DNA of 64,000 nucleotides from an uncultured Eubacteriales bacterium (GCA_900553315.1 USCW01000001.1:1-64000), one strand, 5' to 3'; counted from the stretch's first letter, positions 25,369 through 34,967 are shown. The notes: generated by a model from the sequence alone, not told the origin. Translations and numbers: made by a program.

Positions 25369-27327
25369 ATGGAACCCGCTGCGCGGATGCGAGAGCTGGT
25401 TGATCGGCTGAATGAGACGGCTCAGGCGTATTATACGCAGGGAAATTCTCCGATTTCCGACATGCAATGGGATGCAATGTATGACGAGCTGGTAGCACTG
25501 GAAAAGTCTACGGGCATTACATTGGAAGATTCTCCAACGCATCGTGTCGGCGGCGCACCCCTCAAGGGGTTCGAGGAGCATCGCCACATTACGCGCCTAT
25601 GGAGCATGGACAAGGTGCAGTCGATCGGCGCATTGGAGGACTGGGTTCGCCGCACCGAGAAGCTGGCAGGCCGTACTGATCTGCAATACTATGTTGAGTA
25701 CAAGTTTGACGGCCTGACGCTGAACCTGACCTATCGGGATGGAAAGCTGGTACAGGCAGCGACGCGGGGGAATGGCGAGGTAGGTGAAGCGATTCTGCCG
25801 CAGGCACGGACGGTACGCACGGTGCCGCTGAGCATTCCTTATAAGGGATTGCTGGAGGTGCAGGGCGAATGTATCATGCGCCTAAGCGTGCTGGCGGAAT
25901 ATAACAAAACTGCCAAGGAGCCGCTGAAGAACGCGCGCAACGCCGCCGCCGGTGCATTGCGCAATCAAGATCCTGCTGTAACGGCTTCGCGTAAGCTGGA
26001 TGCTTTCTTTTATCAGATTGGCACTATTGAAAACCCGCCCTATGACAGCCAACCCGCGATGCTACAATTCCTACGGGATAACGGCTTTCCGGTAAGTCCT
26101 TATCTGGGTGAGCCGAAAAATGGCGAAGAGTTGATTGCCTGTATCCGTCATATTGAGGAAGTCCGCGATACGCTGGATTTCCTGATTGACGGCGTTGTCA
26201 TTAAAGTTGGCGATTTTGCGCTTCGTGAGCAGATGGGCTTCACGGACAAGTTTCCTCGTTGGGCGGTAGCGTATAAATTTAAGGCCGAAGAAAGTGTTAC
26301 GACCTTGAAAAAGGTCACATGGGAGCTCGGCCGAACGGGCAAGCTTACGCCGCTGGCACACTTGGAACCCGTAGATTTCTATGGTGTGACCGTGCGAAAA
26401 GCTACGCTGAATAACTGGGGAGACATTCAGCGCAAGCAGGTGGCCATTGGCGCACCTGTTTGGATTCGCAGAAGCAACGATGTGATCCCGGAAATTATGG
26501 GACGAGTGGGGGAGCCGGGGCCTGATGAACGCCCTATTGAGAAGCCGACGCATTGTCCCGCGTGTGGTCATGAGTTGGAAGAGCGCGGAGCTCATCTGTT
26601 TTGCATGAACCGTGTCAGTTGCCGTCCACAGGCAGTTGCTCGGCTCAGCCATTTTGCTAGTCGCAATGCGATGGATATTGAAGGCTTTTCTGAAAAGACT
26701 GCCGGTCAGGTCTATGACCAGATGAACGTCCGTGATCCTGCTGACCTTTATAGCTTGACCATGGATCAGGCACTTGCATTGGAAGGCTTTAAGGAAAAGA
26801 AGGCCGGGAATCTGTTGGCGGCGCTCGAAAAGAGCAAGGACTGTTCGCTGGATGCTTTTCTGTTTGCGTTGGGCATTCCAAATGTAGGTCGCAAAACTGC
26901 GCGTGATCTTGCAGCGGCTTTTGGCACCTTGGAAATGCTGGAAAAGGCAACGGAGGAAGAGCTTGTCGCCATTCCGGACGTAGGCGACATTGTTGCCCAG
27001 AGCATTACGGAATTCTTCTCTTTCCCAGAGAATATGGAAATGATTGATCGGCTGTTGAAAGCAGGCGTGCATCCGCGGGAGGCACAGCAGCAAACGGGCG
27101 GTGTGCTGGACGGACTAACGATTGTGGTTACGGGGACATTGCCAACACTTTCGAGAAATGAAGCCGAAGAACTGATTCGCCGGCATGGCGGAAAAGCCGC
27201 ATCCTCGGTCAGCAAAAAGACGGCGTTTGTAGTGGCTGGGGAAGCCGCCGGAAGCAAGCTGATAAAGGCACAGCAGTTAGGAATCCCTGTGCTGGATGAG
27301 GCTGCTTTTATGGAGAAAATCCAGTAG
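25369..27327 (+). CDS. ligA: NAD-dependent DNA ligase
   Basis: 652 aa from the ATG at 25369, which has AGGAGG seven bases upstream; another ATG at 25363 is too close to the site. The adenylation Lys is K112 in EYKFDG. An OB fold, a Cys4 zinc finger (CPACGHELEERG then CMNRVSC), HhH motifs (FALGIPNVGRKTA) and a C-terminal BRCT domain (VVTGTLPTLSRNEAEELI) follow in order. It seals nicks in replication and repair. It is coupled to pcrA. Confidence 0.97.
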   Translation: MEPAARMRELVDRLNETAQAYYTQGNSPISDMQWDAMYDELVALEKSTGITLEDSPTHRVGGAPLKGFEEHRHITRLWSMDKVQSIGALEDWVRRTEKLAGRTDLQYYVEYKFDGLTLNLTYRDGKLVQAATRGNGEVGEAILPQARTVRTVPLSIPYKGLLEVQGECIMRLSVLAEYNKTAKEPLKNARNAAAGALRNQDPAVTASRKLDAFFYQIGTIENPPYDSQPAMLQFLRDNGFPVSPYLGEPKNGEELIACIRHIEEVRDTLDFLIDGVVIKVGDFALREQMGFTDKFPRWAVAYKFKAEESVTTLKKVTWELGRTGKLTPLAHLEPVDFYGVTVRKATLNNWGDIQRKQVAIGAPVWIRRSNDVIPEIMGRVGEPGPDERPIEKPTHCPACGHELEERGAHLFCMNRVSCRPQAVARLSHFASRNAMDIEGFSEKTAGQVYDQMNVRDPADLYSLTMDQALALEGFKEKKAGNLLAALEKSKDCSLDAFLFALGIPNVGRKTARDLAAAFGTLEMLEKATEEELVAIPDVGDIVAQSITEFFSFPENMEMIDRLLKAGVHPREAQQQTGGVLDGLTIVVTGTLPTLSRNEAEELIRRHGGKAASSVSKKTAFVVAGEAAGSKLIKAQQLGIPVLDEAAFMEKIQ

Positions 27328-27454
27328 TCAGCTGAATAAGCGGCAAGCGCAGTATTCGTCCCTTGACTTTTGGATGCTTCTGCGGTACGCTTCAAACGGT
27401 TGTTGAAAGTGAATAGGAAAGTTTACCGTAAACAATAGATGGAGGCAAATGGTT

Positions 27455-28615
27455 ATGAAGCGAGTTTTCCTGACGGTGCTGGATGCCGTTGGCGCAGGCT
27501 ATCTGCCTGATGCAGAAAAATATGGAGACGTTGGTGCAAATACTTTTGGTCATACGGTAGATGTTTGCCATCCCAAACTGCCAAATTTGGCAAAGATTGG
27601 TCTGGGACAGATTGAGGCAACGCATTATCCTGCTGATCCCGACGCAGAGGGTGCGTTTGGTCGTTGTGTGGAGGTTAGTGCGGGCAAGGATACCACAACA
27701 GGCCATTGGGAAATTGCGGGTCTACAACTGGAAAAGCCTTTTCCGACGTATCCCAATGGTTTTCCGAAGGACGTCATGGACGCTTTTGAAAAGGCGATTG
27801 GCCGCAAGACACTGGGAAATAAGCCTGCTTCGGGAACGGCAATTTTGGATGAGCTGGGCGAGGAGCATATGCGCACCGGTTATCCCATTGTGTATACCTC
27901 TGCGGACAGTGTGTTTCAGATTGCCTGTCATGAAGAGATCATTCCGGTGCCCGAACTATACAAAATGTGCGAGATTGCACGCAAGATTCTTGTAGGTGAT
28001 CATACGGTTGGACGCGTCATCGCTCGTCCGTTTGTCGGTGAACCCGGTCATTTTACGCGCACGAAAGCACGCCGGGACTATTCGGTGGAGCCCTTCGGCC
28101 CCACGTTGCTGGATGCCGTGAAGGCTGCGGGTATGGAGAGCCTTGGTGTGGGCAAGATTGAGGACATCTTCTATCATCGTGGGTTGACCGGAAGCAATCA
28201 TGCGGCTGGGAATCCGGCCTGCATTGAGGCTTGGCTGGACTATATGCGCAAGGATTTTACCGGATTGGTTTTCACCAATCTGGTAGATACAGATATGCTG
28301 TATGGTCATCGCCGTGATCCCAAGGGCTTCGCCGAGGCGCTGGAATACATTGACCAGAAGCTTCCGGAGGTGCAGAGTCTGATGCATGAGGGGGATCTGC
28401 TTATCATTACGGCAGATCATGGCTGTGACCCGACCTTTCATGGTACGGATCATACGCGTGAGTACATTCCGCTGCTGGTATGGTATCCCGGCATGAACAA
28501 GCTGGTTGACCTTGGCACGCGTGCGACCTATGCGGATATTGCTGCCACGGCAGCAGAATTCCTCGGCTTAGAGCAGCGCTTCGGAGCAACGTCCTTCCTC
28601 AAGGAAATTCTTTAA
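27455..28615 (+). CDS. deoB: phosphopentomutase
   Basis: 386 aa, alkaline phosphatase superfamily. It interconverts (deoxy)ribose-1-phosphate and 5-phosphate in nucleoside salvage. Family motifs include VFLTVLDAVGAGYLPDA, GKDTTTGHWEIAG and, near the C-terminus, LLIITADHGCDPT and DHTREYIPLL, which hold the metal ligands. The start at 27455 has GGAGG nine bases upstream. The next gene, a purine nucleoside phosphorylase, acts one step earlier in the same pathway. Confidence 0.97.
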   Translation: MKRVFLTVLDAVGAGYLPDAEKYGDVGANTFGHTVDVCHPKLPNLAKIGLGQIEATHYPADPDAEGAFGRCVEVSAGKDTTTGHWEIAGLQLEKPFPTYPNGFPKDVMDAFEKAIGRKTLGNKPASGTAILDELGEEHMRTGYPIVYTSADSVFQIACHEEIIPVPELYKMCEIARKILVGDHTVGRVIARPFVGEPGHFTRTKARRDYSVEPFGPTLLDAVKAAGMESLGVGKIEDIFYHRGLTGSNHAAGNPACIEAWLDYMRKDFTGLVFTNLVDTDMLYGHRRDPKGFAEALEYIDQKLPEVQSLMHEGDLLIITADHGCDPTFHGTDHTREYIPLLVWYPGMNKLVDLGTRATYADIAATAAEFLGLEQRFGATSFLKEIL

Positions 28616-28635
28616 AGAAAGTGAGCAGAGACGAA

Positions 28636-29454
28636 ATGAGCGAATATATGCAGAAGCTTGAAGCGGCCGCAGAGACCATCCGTCAGGCGGTTGGCGAAGC
28701 TGAAATCGGTGTGATTCTTGGCAGCGGCCTAGGCGATTATGTGGAAGCGCTGGAAGATGCAAAGAGCATTGATTATAAGGATATTCCAGGCTTTCCGCGT
28801 TCGACGGTGCCAGGGCATAAAGGCCGCTGGGTAACGGGAATGCTGCATGGAAAACGTGTCTGTATGATGCAGGGACGCTTCCACGCCTATGAAGGGTATG
28901 ATCTGAAGGATGTGACCATGCCCGTCCGTGTGATGGCATTGCTGGGCGTTAAGACGCTGATTGTTACGAACGCGGCTGGCGGTGTGAATCTGGGCTTTCA
29001 TCCGGGCGATCTGATGATTATCACCGATTGCATCAATTTCTCTGGTATGAATCCGTTGCGCGGGGAAAATTTGGATGCCTTTGGTCCTCGCTTTCCCGAT
29101 ATGAGTCAGGCCTATAACCGTGAATTGGTTGCGCTGGCAGAAAAATGTGCGCAGGAAATGAATGTGCAGGTGCAGAAGGGCGTATATTGCTGGTTCAATG
29201 GCCCCTGCTTTGAAACGCCTGCGGAAATTCGCATGGCGCGTGTATTGGGAGCAGATGCGGTTGGCATGTCCACGGTGCCCGAGACGATTATTGCCCGTCA
29301 TTGCGGTTTGAATGTGTTGGGCGTAAGCTGCATTACGAATATGGCTGCGGGCATTCTGGATCAGCCTCTGAACCATCAGGAGGTTATGGAGACTGCGGAT
29401 AAGGTCAAGAATACCTTCCGTGGTTTGTTGGATCGTGTCATTACGGCAATGTAA
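28636..29454 (+). CDS. punA: purine nucleoside phosphorylase (low-molecular-mass type)
   Basis: 272 aa. It cleaves purine nucleosides with phosphate. Motifs: GVILGSGLGDYVE (phosphate loop), TVPGHKGRWVTG, QGRFHAYEGY, VTNAAGGVN, and the substrate segment GVYCWFNGPCFETPAEIR. The start at ATG 28636 is a judgement; a GTG at 28621 is possible and neither has a strong site. It lies 20 bases after deoB and should be co-transcribed. Confidence 0.95.
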   Translation: MSEYMQKLEAAAETIRQAVGEAEIGVILGSGLGDYVEALEDAKSIDYKDIPGFPRSTVPGHKGRWVTGMLHGKRVCMMQGRFHAYEGYDLKDVTMPVRVMALLGVKTLIVTNAAGGVNLGFHPGDLMIITDCINFSGMNPLRGENLDAFGPRFPDMSQAYNRELVALAEKCAQEMNVQVQKGVYCWFNGPCFETPAEIRMARVLGADAVGMSTVPETIIARHCGLNVLGVSCITNMAAGILDQPLNHQEVMETADKVKNTFRGLLDRVITAM

Positions 29455-29475
29455 ACCGCAGAATAGCCACATGAA

Positions 29476-29511
29476 AAGGGTCAACGCTTTATTAATGAAG
29501 CGTTGACCCTT
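29476..29511 (+). terminator. bidirectional terminator between punA and rimI
   Basis: A perfect 14-bp stem, AAGGGTCAACGCTT with its complement, is preceded by AA and followed by GTTTATATA. It lies between converging genes. Confidence 0.85.
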
Positions 29512-29513
29512 GT

Positions 29514-30008
29514 TTATATATGAACTGTTTCGTTTTCTTCAAAATCAGGATCAACAGGCGGCATGGCCTGACAGACCATCAGTAGTGCGTCCTCCTGATT
29601 ATCCTCGTAATACTTTTTTCGCCAGCCTACCGGTTGAAAACCAAGGTCGGTATACAAGTGCTGAGCCCGTTCATTACTGCGGCGAACCTCAAGCGTGACA
29701 TATGTGGCACCAAGGTTGGAAAGATATTGCAATAGACCGCGTGTAAGTTGCTTGCCGTAGCCATGACCGCGCTCACAATTCTCAATGGCAATATTTGTAA
29801 TATGACTTTCATCCAGAATGATCCACGCGCCTGCATAGCCGATCACTTTGCCATCCAGTTCCGCTACCAGATACCGTGCCGCAACATTCCTTGTCAATTC
29901 CTGCTCAAATGATTTCCGGCTCCACGGCATTGCAAAGGTAGCTGCCTCGATCGTGGTAACAGCGTCCAGATCCTCAACCGTCATGCGGCGTACCTTACAC
30001 TCAGACAT
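29514..30008 (-). CDS. rimI: RimI, ribosomal protein alanine N-acetyltransferase
   Basis: 164 aa GNAT protein that acetylates the N-terminus of ribosomal protein S18. The acetyl-CoA loop reads ERGHGYGKQLTRGLL, and the family start RRMTVEDLDAVTTIE and end LGFQPVGWRKKYY are present. It overlaps tsaB by 8 bases, in the common Firmicute order tsaE-tsaB-rimI. Confidence 0.93.
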   Translation of the reverse strand: MSECKVRRMTVEDLDAVTTIEAATFAMPWSRKSFEQELTRNVAARYLVAELDGKVIGYAGAWIILDESHITNIAIENCERGHGYGKQLTRGLLQYLSNLGATYVTLEVRRSNERAQHLYTDLGFQPVGWRKKYYEDNQEDALLMVCQAMPPVDPDFEENETVHI

Positions 30009-30705
30009 GCTTCATGGCCTCCTGTAAGGCACGATTCCGCTCAGCCTGCGGCGCACGCAGATACAGCGGCATGAGCGTAAGATAATCAAGCTCCTGCGCA
30101 TCCGGCTGTGCAGCCAGCAGCGCCACCGATGCAGGGCGCAGATAGCTGACATTCGCCGATGCAAATATCGCTTGATCTCCTAGCAGTTCTGCCAATCGGG
30201 CGCGATGCACAGGCATCCCGTCCCCAAGGAAGCAGAAGCGCACTCCTAAAGACTTCACCTGTGCAACATAGTCCTCCAGCTTTAGAGGAGCATCCTCTAA
30301 GAGCCGTGTAGGCACTTCACCAGCGGTGAAAGCTGCGCCATAAACCTGACCGGCGCGTGCGTCTTGAATGGGGCACACAATACCATCAAAGTACGGTACA
30401 CCCGCCGCCATGGCTTGCAGAGCGTCAACAGCAACACAGGGAATGCCTGAACCATGGCTCAATCCCTTCACCGTACTGACGCCAATTCGCACACCCGTGA
30501 AAGAGCCAGGCCCCACAACAACGGCCAACCGATGCATATCCTTTAAGGTCATGTCTGTACGGGTCAGCGCTGCATCAATCATGGGCATCAGGTTCGCAGA
30601 ATGTGTCAACTTGTTGACAACCGTTTCCTCAAAAGTGACACATCCATCCTTCAAAATCGCAATGCCTGCAACCGGGCCGGAAGTATCTACTGCAAGAATG
30701 TTCAT
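30001..30705 (-). CDS. tsaB: TsaB, tRNA t6A modification protein
   Basis: 234 aa ASKHA-fold protein that partners TsaD in making N6-threonylcarbamoyl-adenosine at tRNA position 37. The N-terminus MNILAVDTSGPVAGIAI and the motif VVGPGSFTGVRIGVSTVKGL are diagnostic. The start is the ATG at 30705, with AAGGAG upstream. It is the middle gene of tsaE-tsaB-rimI; tsaD is not in the window. Confidence 0.95.
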   Translation of the reverse strand: MNILAVDTSGPVAGIAILKDGCVTFEETVVNKLTHSANLMPMIDAALTRTDMTLKDMHRLAVVVGPGSFTGVRIGVSTVKGLSHGSGIPCVAVDALQAMAAGVPYFDGIVCPIQDARAGQVYGAAFTAGEVPTRLLEDAPLKLEDYVAQVKSLGVRFCFLGDGMPVHRARLAELLGDQAIFASANVSYLRPASVALLAAQPDAQELDYLTLMPLYLRAPQAERNRALQEAMKHV

Positions 30706-30715
30706 CGTCTGCTCC

Positions 30716-31156
30716 TTACTGATCGTCAGGCATTTCATGGAAGCCGCCAACGCCTCGCCAAGTGATCTCGCGTACCGTATCCGCTAGGGGGGTCAGCGCG
30801 ATTTCCAGCCGACACGGGGGAATAGCTTCCGGGCATTGAGAAGGCCACTCTATAATGGCAATGCCATCGCCACCCAGATACTCATCCATGCCCATTTCAT
30901 AAAGCTCATCAGCGCTTTCCAGCCGATACCAGTCAAAATGATAGAGGGGAATGTGCCCCTCATCATATACCTGCAAAATCGTAAAGGTCGGACTGGCAAC
31001 AGGCCCTTGAATGCCGAGACCGCGGGCGATGCCACGTGTTAACTCGCTTTTACCCACACCCATATCGCCCAAAAGCAGGAGAACGTCCCCCGGGCGAAGG
31101 CTGGAAGCCAGCCGTTCGCCCAAGGTACGCGTTTCATTGGCGGAAGTCGTTCTCAA
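30716..31156 (-). CDS. tsaE: TsaE, ATPase of tRNA t6A modification
   Basis: 146 aa P-loop protein. Walker A GDMGVGKSELTRG, then VASPTFTILQVY and HFDWYRLES are typical of TsaE. The start is TTG at 31156, nine bases after AAGGAG; no ATG is better placed. It acts with TsaB and TsaD in t6A formation. Confidence 0.93.
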   Translation of the reverse strand: MRTTSANETRTLGERLASSLRPGDVLLLLGDMGVGKSELTRGIARGLGIQGPVASPTFTILQVYDEGHIPLYHFDWYRLESADELYEMGMDEYLGGDGIAIIEWPSQCPEAIPPCRLEIALTPLADTVREITWRGVGGFHEMPDDQ

Positions 31157-31186
31157 AAAGGTCGTCTCCTTAGATTCGCCCGCAGG

Positions 31187-31786
31187 TCACTTGCGCACAT
31201 GCAGCAGGGGAGACAGGGGCTTATAAATCACATAGGTCAGCACACACAGCACAACGCCCTTCAGCAGATTGAACGGTGCGGTAACGAACAGAATTACCTT
31301 CAGTTCGGAATTCACAAAGGGCAGCGTCTTTGCGCACATGCCGATGATCGCTTCCATGGGCATTCCGAAAGCCGTCATGTAGAAGGGAATCAGCAGCAGA
31401 TAATTCACCAGACACCCAGCGACGATCTGTGCCAGAATGCCGATGAGCATTCCGATCAGCGCACCCTTACGATTCTTGTGTTTACGGTAAATGATTGCGG
31501 CAGGCAGAACGAAAGCCGCACCCATCAGGAAATCGCCAAGCTCACCCACATACATGGTGGTGCTGCTCAGGCAGCCAATCAGGCTCTTCAAAAACAGGAT
31601 AATCATACCCGGTACAGGTCCCATGGAGAATGCGCCCAGCAGCACCGGCAGATTGCTGAAGTCCAAGTGATAGAACGCAATCACAGGAATGCTGATGAGA
31701 AACAGAATCGAGGAGAGCGCGGTCAATACCGCAATGCGGGTCATGTACTGGGTAGAGAGTGCACGGGTCTTGTTAGTGGTAGTCAT
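31187..31786 (-). CDS. ribU: riboflavin ECF transporter substrate-binding subunit
   Basis: 199 aa with about six membrane helices. It resembles RibU by its N-terminal TRIAVLTALSSILFLISIPV, the segment FSNLPVLLGAFSMGPVPGM and the length. The S component binds riboflavin and works with the shared EcfA/A'/T module, which is not in this window. The start at 31786 follows GGAGG. The FMN riboswitch directly upstream supports the substrate assignment. Confidence 0.93.
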   Translation of the reverse strand: MTTTNKTRALSTQYMTRIAVLTALSSILFLISIPVIAFYHLDFSNLPVLLGAFSMGPVPGMIILFLKSLIGCLSSTTMYVGELGDFLMGAAFVLPAAIIYRKHKNRKGALIGMLIGILAQIVAGCLVNYLLLIPFYMTAFGMPMEAIIGMCAKTLPFVNSELKVILFVTAPFNLLKGVVLCVLTYVIYKPLSPLLHVRK

Positions 31787-31815
31787 GGCTGTATGCCTCC
31801 TTCTGAAAATAGGCA

Positions 31816-31852
31816 CGCCCCTGAAGCAAGATCGACTAGCTTTTCAGGGGCG
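31816..31852 (-). terminator. riboswitch expression platform hairpin
   Basis: CGCCCCTGAA and TTCAGGGGCG form a perfect 10-bp stem between the FMN aptamer and ribU, followed on the minus strand by TGCCTATTTTC. It likely acts as the terminator that is switched on when FMN is bound. Confidence 0.65.
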
Positions 31853-31872
31853 AAAATAAACCTACTTTTCGC

Positions 31873-31985
31873 GCTCTTCTTTCATCCAGACTATACTGTC
31901 GGCTCTGGAATCACACCAGATCGGCCGCAAATGCGGTTCGCGGGCTGTACCGCCGGTAGGGAATCACACCCTGCCCCGAAGAAGC
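31873..31985 (-). promoter_or_regulatory. FMN riboswitch (RFN element)
   Basis: On the minus strand the conserved RFN blocks appear in order: TTCGGGGCAGGGTGTGATTC, CCTACCGGCGGTA, AGCCCGCGA, a variable arm, CTGGTGTGATTCCAGAGCCG, and ACAGTATAGTCTGGATGAAA. All helices of the six-stem junction can be drawn. It sits upstream of ribU and is expected to reduce its expression when FMN is plentiful. Confidence 0.97.
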
Positions 31986-32062
31986 TTCAAGTGACATGCA
32001 GTTGTATGGGAAACCATGCAGAAGCATAGCACAGCTATTCAGCCTTGTCAACACTTTCGCAC

Positions 32063-32101
32063 AAAAAAGCCCGGAAATGAAGTCTTCTACATTTCCGGGC
32101 T
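32063..32101 (-). terminator. terminator of galK
   Basis: On the minus strand AGCCCGGAAATG and CATTTCCGGGCT form a perfect 12-bp stem followed by TTTTT, just after the galactokinase stop. Confidence 0.9.
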
Positions 32102-32106
32102 GATGC

Positions 32107-33390
32107 TTATAGCTCGAGATAGGCTGCGCCGACAGGCCGGATGTCCAGCACTTGACATTTGCGCTTACCGAATACGCTCTCCATTTCTTCAATGAAGCTG
32201 GGAAGCTCGGCCACCGGGACGAAGTTCAGCGTCGTTCCCGCAAAGCCGCCGCCGTGGATACGCCACGCGCCCTTGTTATGCAGCTTGTTTTCCGCAAGAC
32301 ATAGAGCAAGCGACAGCGACTGATCATCTGAACGGGCGTACACATTTTGCAGATACATGAAGCTGGAGCGGCCGCTGGCGATAATCTCAGCGAAGAATGT
32401 GTCAAGATCATCGTTTTCCAGCGCTTCCACCTGCTTCACAACGCGCTTGTTTTCATTGAAAAAGTGAATCGCACGCATGATCGCACGGTCGGAAACCTTT
32501 TCACGCAGACGGGGGAGCTCCTGAATGATCTGCTCAGGACGCACGCGGCGCAGACAATCCTCGCCGAAGAATGCCGCAACCTGCTTCATTTCAATGGGCA
32601 TAGCGGCATAATCAGCCGTCAGGTCAGCGTGGCTTCCGCCGGTATTGACAACCACCAACGCATAGCCCTTCTTGGCGAAGTCATAGGTCAGCGGGCGTAC
32701 CATAGGATCATCATTCTTGAAGTCGATATGTACCAGTCCGCCCGCAGAAGAAGCCATTTGATCCATCAGACCGCTGGGCTTGCCAAAGAACTCGTTCTCG
32801 GCATACTGAGCAATTTGCGCACGGAGCTTGAAATCAATGCGCCAGTTGTTGTATAGCTTGTCCAGAATGGCACAGGTAAGCACCTCAAAAGCGGCGGAGG
32901 AGCTCAGACCGCTGCCGGAGGCTACGTTAGACGTAGCAACTGCGTCAAAGCCGCCAATCTTGTAGCCCAGCTGGCTCATGCGTGCCGCTACACCACGGAT
33001 AAGCGAGGCAGTCGTGCCCTTTTCGTTCTCGTGCGGTGTAAGATCATTCAGATCCAGTTCCAGCGCGGGGTATCCTTCGCTGTGCAGATGCACCAGCATA
33101 TCGTCTCGAGCAGATACTGCCGCTACTGTATCCAGATTGACCGCTGCCGCGAGTACCTTACCGCGGTTGTGATCTGTATGGTTGCCGCCGATTTCCGTGC
33201 GTCCGGGGGCGCTGATGAGCAGCACAGGCTGCTCGGTGCTGTTGAACTGCTCTTCATGCCGCTTGAGCAGATTGATATAGCGGGCGGTCTGGGCAACCAG
33301 CATACCGTCACGGTTGCCGTACAGGTGAATCAGGCTTTCCATTACGGGGGCAGTTTTCAGCTTCCGAATCATGCTTGCGTACTGAGTCAT
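32107..33390 (-). CDS. galK: galactokinase
   Basis: 427 aa GHMP kinase that phosphorylates galactose. The galactokinase signature appears as APGRTEIGGNHTDHNRG, the ATP loop as VASGSGLSSSAAFEV, and the C-terminal motif as GAWRIHGGGFAGT. The ATG at 33390 has GGAG eight bases upstream. It is about 40 residues longer than the typical bacterial enzyme, mostly at the N-terminus. The upstream neighbour is a sugar-type solute-binding protein, but galT and galE are not in the window. Confidence 0.95.
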   Translation of the reverse strand: MTQYASMIRKLKTAPVMESLIHLYGNRDGMLVAQTARYINLLKRHEEQFNSTEQPVLLISAPGRTEIGGNHTDHNRGKVLAAAVNLDTVAAVSARDDMLVHLHSEGYPALELDLNDLTPHENEKGTTASLIRGVAARMSQLGYKIGGFDAVATSNVASGSGLSSSAAFEVLTCAILDKLYNNWRIDFKLRAQIAQYAENEFFGKPSGLMDQMASSAGGLVHIDFKNDDPMVRPLTYDFAKKGYALVVVNTGGSHADLTADYAAMPIEMKQVAAFFGEDCLRRVRPEQIIQELPRLREKVSDRAIMRAIHFFNENKRVVKQVEALENDDLDTFFAEIIASGRSSFMYLQNVYARSDDQSLSLALCLAENKLHNKGAWRIHGGGFAGTTLNFVPVAELPSFIEEMESVFGKRKCQVLDIRPVGAAYLEL

Positions 33391-33466
33391 GTTTGTTTCT
33401 CCATCCTTTGAAATGATTTTTCTTAGGGGTAGGGGAGTGCGCAAATTGCGTGTAAAGTTCTGCGGC

Positions 33467-34957
33467 TTATTTCAAAGCATTTTGCCAGATTTCAAGCATT
33501 TTCTGAAGACCAAGGTTATCCAGCTGTGCGGTATAATCGTTCCAGCTTTCGTCCGTCAGCGGTATGTCGCCCGTTACAAAGCGAACCATCGCATTTTCTG
33601 CATAAGCGCCCAACTCCAACTGAATCGCGTTTACGCGCTCTCGTGCAGCGCTGTCCAGATAGACCAACGGATAGGGATAGACCGCATATTCCTTCAACGT
33701 CTGCATATTGCTGACAATACGATACGTATCGCTGTTGTCGAAGGTTAATTGCAGCTCTGCGGGGTAGTATCCCGGCGCGTTGCCGCCGTCTGCAATGGTA
33801 GCCTCTGATAGTACCGAGTTGGCTACGGTTTCAATGCTGTCCATCCACACCCACGTACCATCGGCATTTCTTTCATATTCAACGCCTTCCTGACCGGCCT
33901 GTGCCAGCATACTGCCCTCTTCGCTGTACAGGTAATCCACCCAGCGCAGAATCGTTTCGGGGTCCTTGCACGCAGAGGTTACGGCAAAAGAGCCACGTAC
34001 CACATCGCCAAGCAGATCACGATACACCTGCTTCCCCTCATAGGCCAGCGGCAGCAGCACCTCATACTGGTTCATGGATGCAGCCGGGACAAGATTCAAA
34101 GGTGTCGGTGCGAAAAACATGCCATACGTCATTGTGGCGTTGCTGTCAGTAATCTGGCGCAGACTGTCTATCGTGGAGAAGCCATTGTGATCCAGCAAAT
34201 TCTCCTCCCACAGCGTGTTCAGCCATGTCAGAAACGCACGATTTTCCTCGACGTTCAGCGTTGTCTTGACCTGACCGTCCGTATCCAGATACACGCCGTA
34301 GTCGTTGCTGACCAGACCGAAAGCATGGCCTAAGAACTTCAAATCCCACATACCCATGAAGCTGACGGGGATCTCATCCTGCTTGCTGTTTTGATTCGGG
34401 TCACGCGTTTTGAATGCGCGCAGAACCTCCAGCAGTTCGTCCGCAGTCGTGGGCATGTCAAGACCTAGATTATCCAGCCAAGTCTTGTTGATCCAGATCG
34501 CATTGTCGTTTTGCAGCGTGTTGATCGTCGGCAGCGCTGCAATCGCACCGTTCGGCAGGGTAATAGCTGCTTCCCAATCGGGATGTGCCTCCAATAACGC
34601 GGCCAGATTCGGCATACAGCTTGCGATGTAGGGCTTCAAATCAATCAACGCTCCGGAAGCATAATAACGCTCCGTTTCCTCGACGCTCAAATCAGCCTTA
34701 AACAAAACATCCGGCATTTCGTCGCCGCTCAGCAGTTCAGCCTTTTTCTGCTGCCAAGTCTGAGAATCCGTGAACTGCTGGAAGGCAAAGTGAACACCCG
34801 TTTTTTCCTCCATGCGCTGGAAGAAGAGATTGGTTTCCCATACGTGTCCTGTCCCGCTGTCGTCATAACCGGCCATGGTGAAGCTTTCCTCCGCTATTGC
34901 GGGGACAGCCAGAGCAAGCATGCACATAAACAGCAACCATGCAATGCCTCGTTTCAT
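33467..34957 (-). CDS. extracellular solute-binding protein, sugar ABC type, orphan
   Basis: 496 aa. A signal peptide (RGIAWLLFMCMLALAVPAIA) ends at a signal-peptidase I site before EES. The mature part resembles the large family 1 binding proteins for oligosaccharides (KAELLSGDEMPDVLF, then WINKTWLDNLGLDMPTTADELLEVL). There is no lipobox Cys after the hydrophobic core, which is unusual for a Gram-positive binding protein and implies a released or otherwise anchored form. No permease or ATPase genes are adjacent. The ATG at 34957 follows GGGAGG. A gap of 76 bases separates it from galK, so the two may share a transcript. Confidence 0.88.
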   Translation of the reverse strand: MKRGIAWLLFMCMLALAVPAIAEESFTMAGYDDSGTGHVWETNLFFQRMEEKTGVHFAFQQFTDSQTWQQKKAELLSGDEMPDVLFKADLSVEETERYYASGALIDLKPYIASCMPNLAALLEAHPDWEAAITLPNGAIAALPTINTLQNDNAIWINKTWLDNLGLDMPTTADELLEVLRAFKTRDPNQNSKQDEIPVSFMGMWDLKFLGHAFGLVSNDYGVYLDTDGQVKTTLNVEENRAFLTWLNTLWEENLLDHNGFSTIDSLRQITDSNATMTYGMFFAPTPLNLVPAASMNQYEVLLPLAYEGKQVYRDLLGDVVRGSFAVTSACKDPETILRWVDYLYSEEGSMLAQAGQEGVEYERNADGTWVWMDSIETVANSVLSEATIADGGNAPGYYPAELQLTFDNSDTYRIVSNMQTLKEYAVYPYPLVYLDSAARERVNAIQLELGAYAENAMVRFVTGDIPLTDESWNDYTAQLDNLGLQKMLEIWQNALK

Positions 34958-34967
34958 TCGCCGGCCT

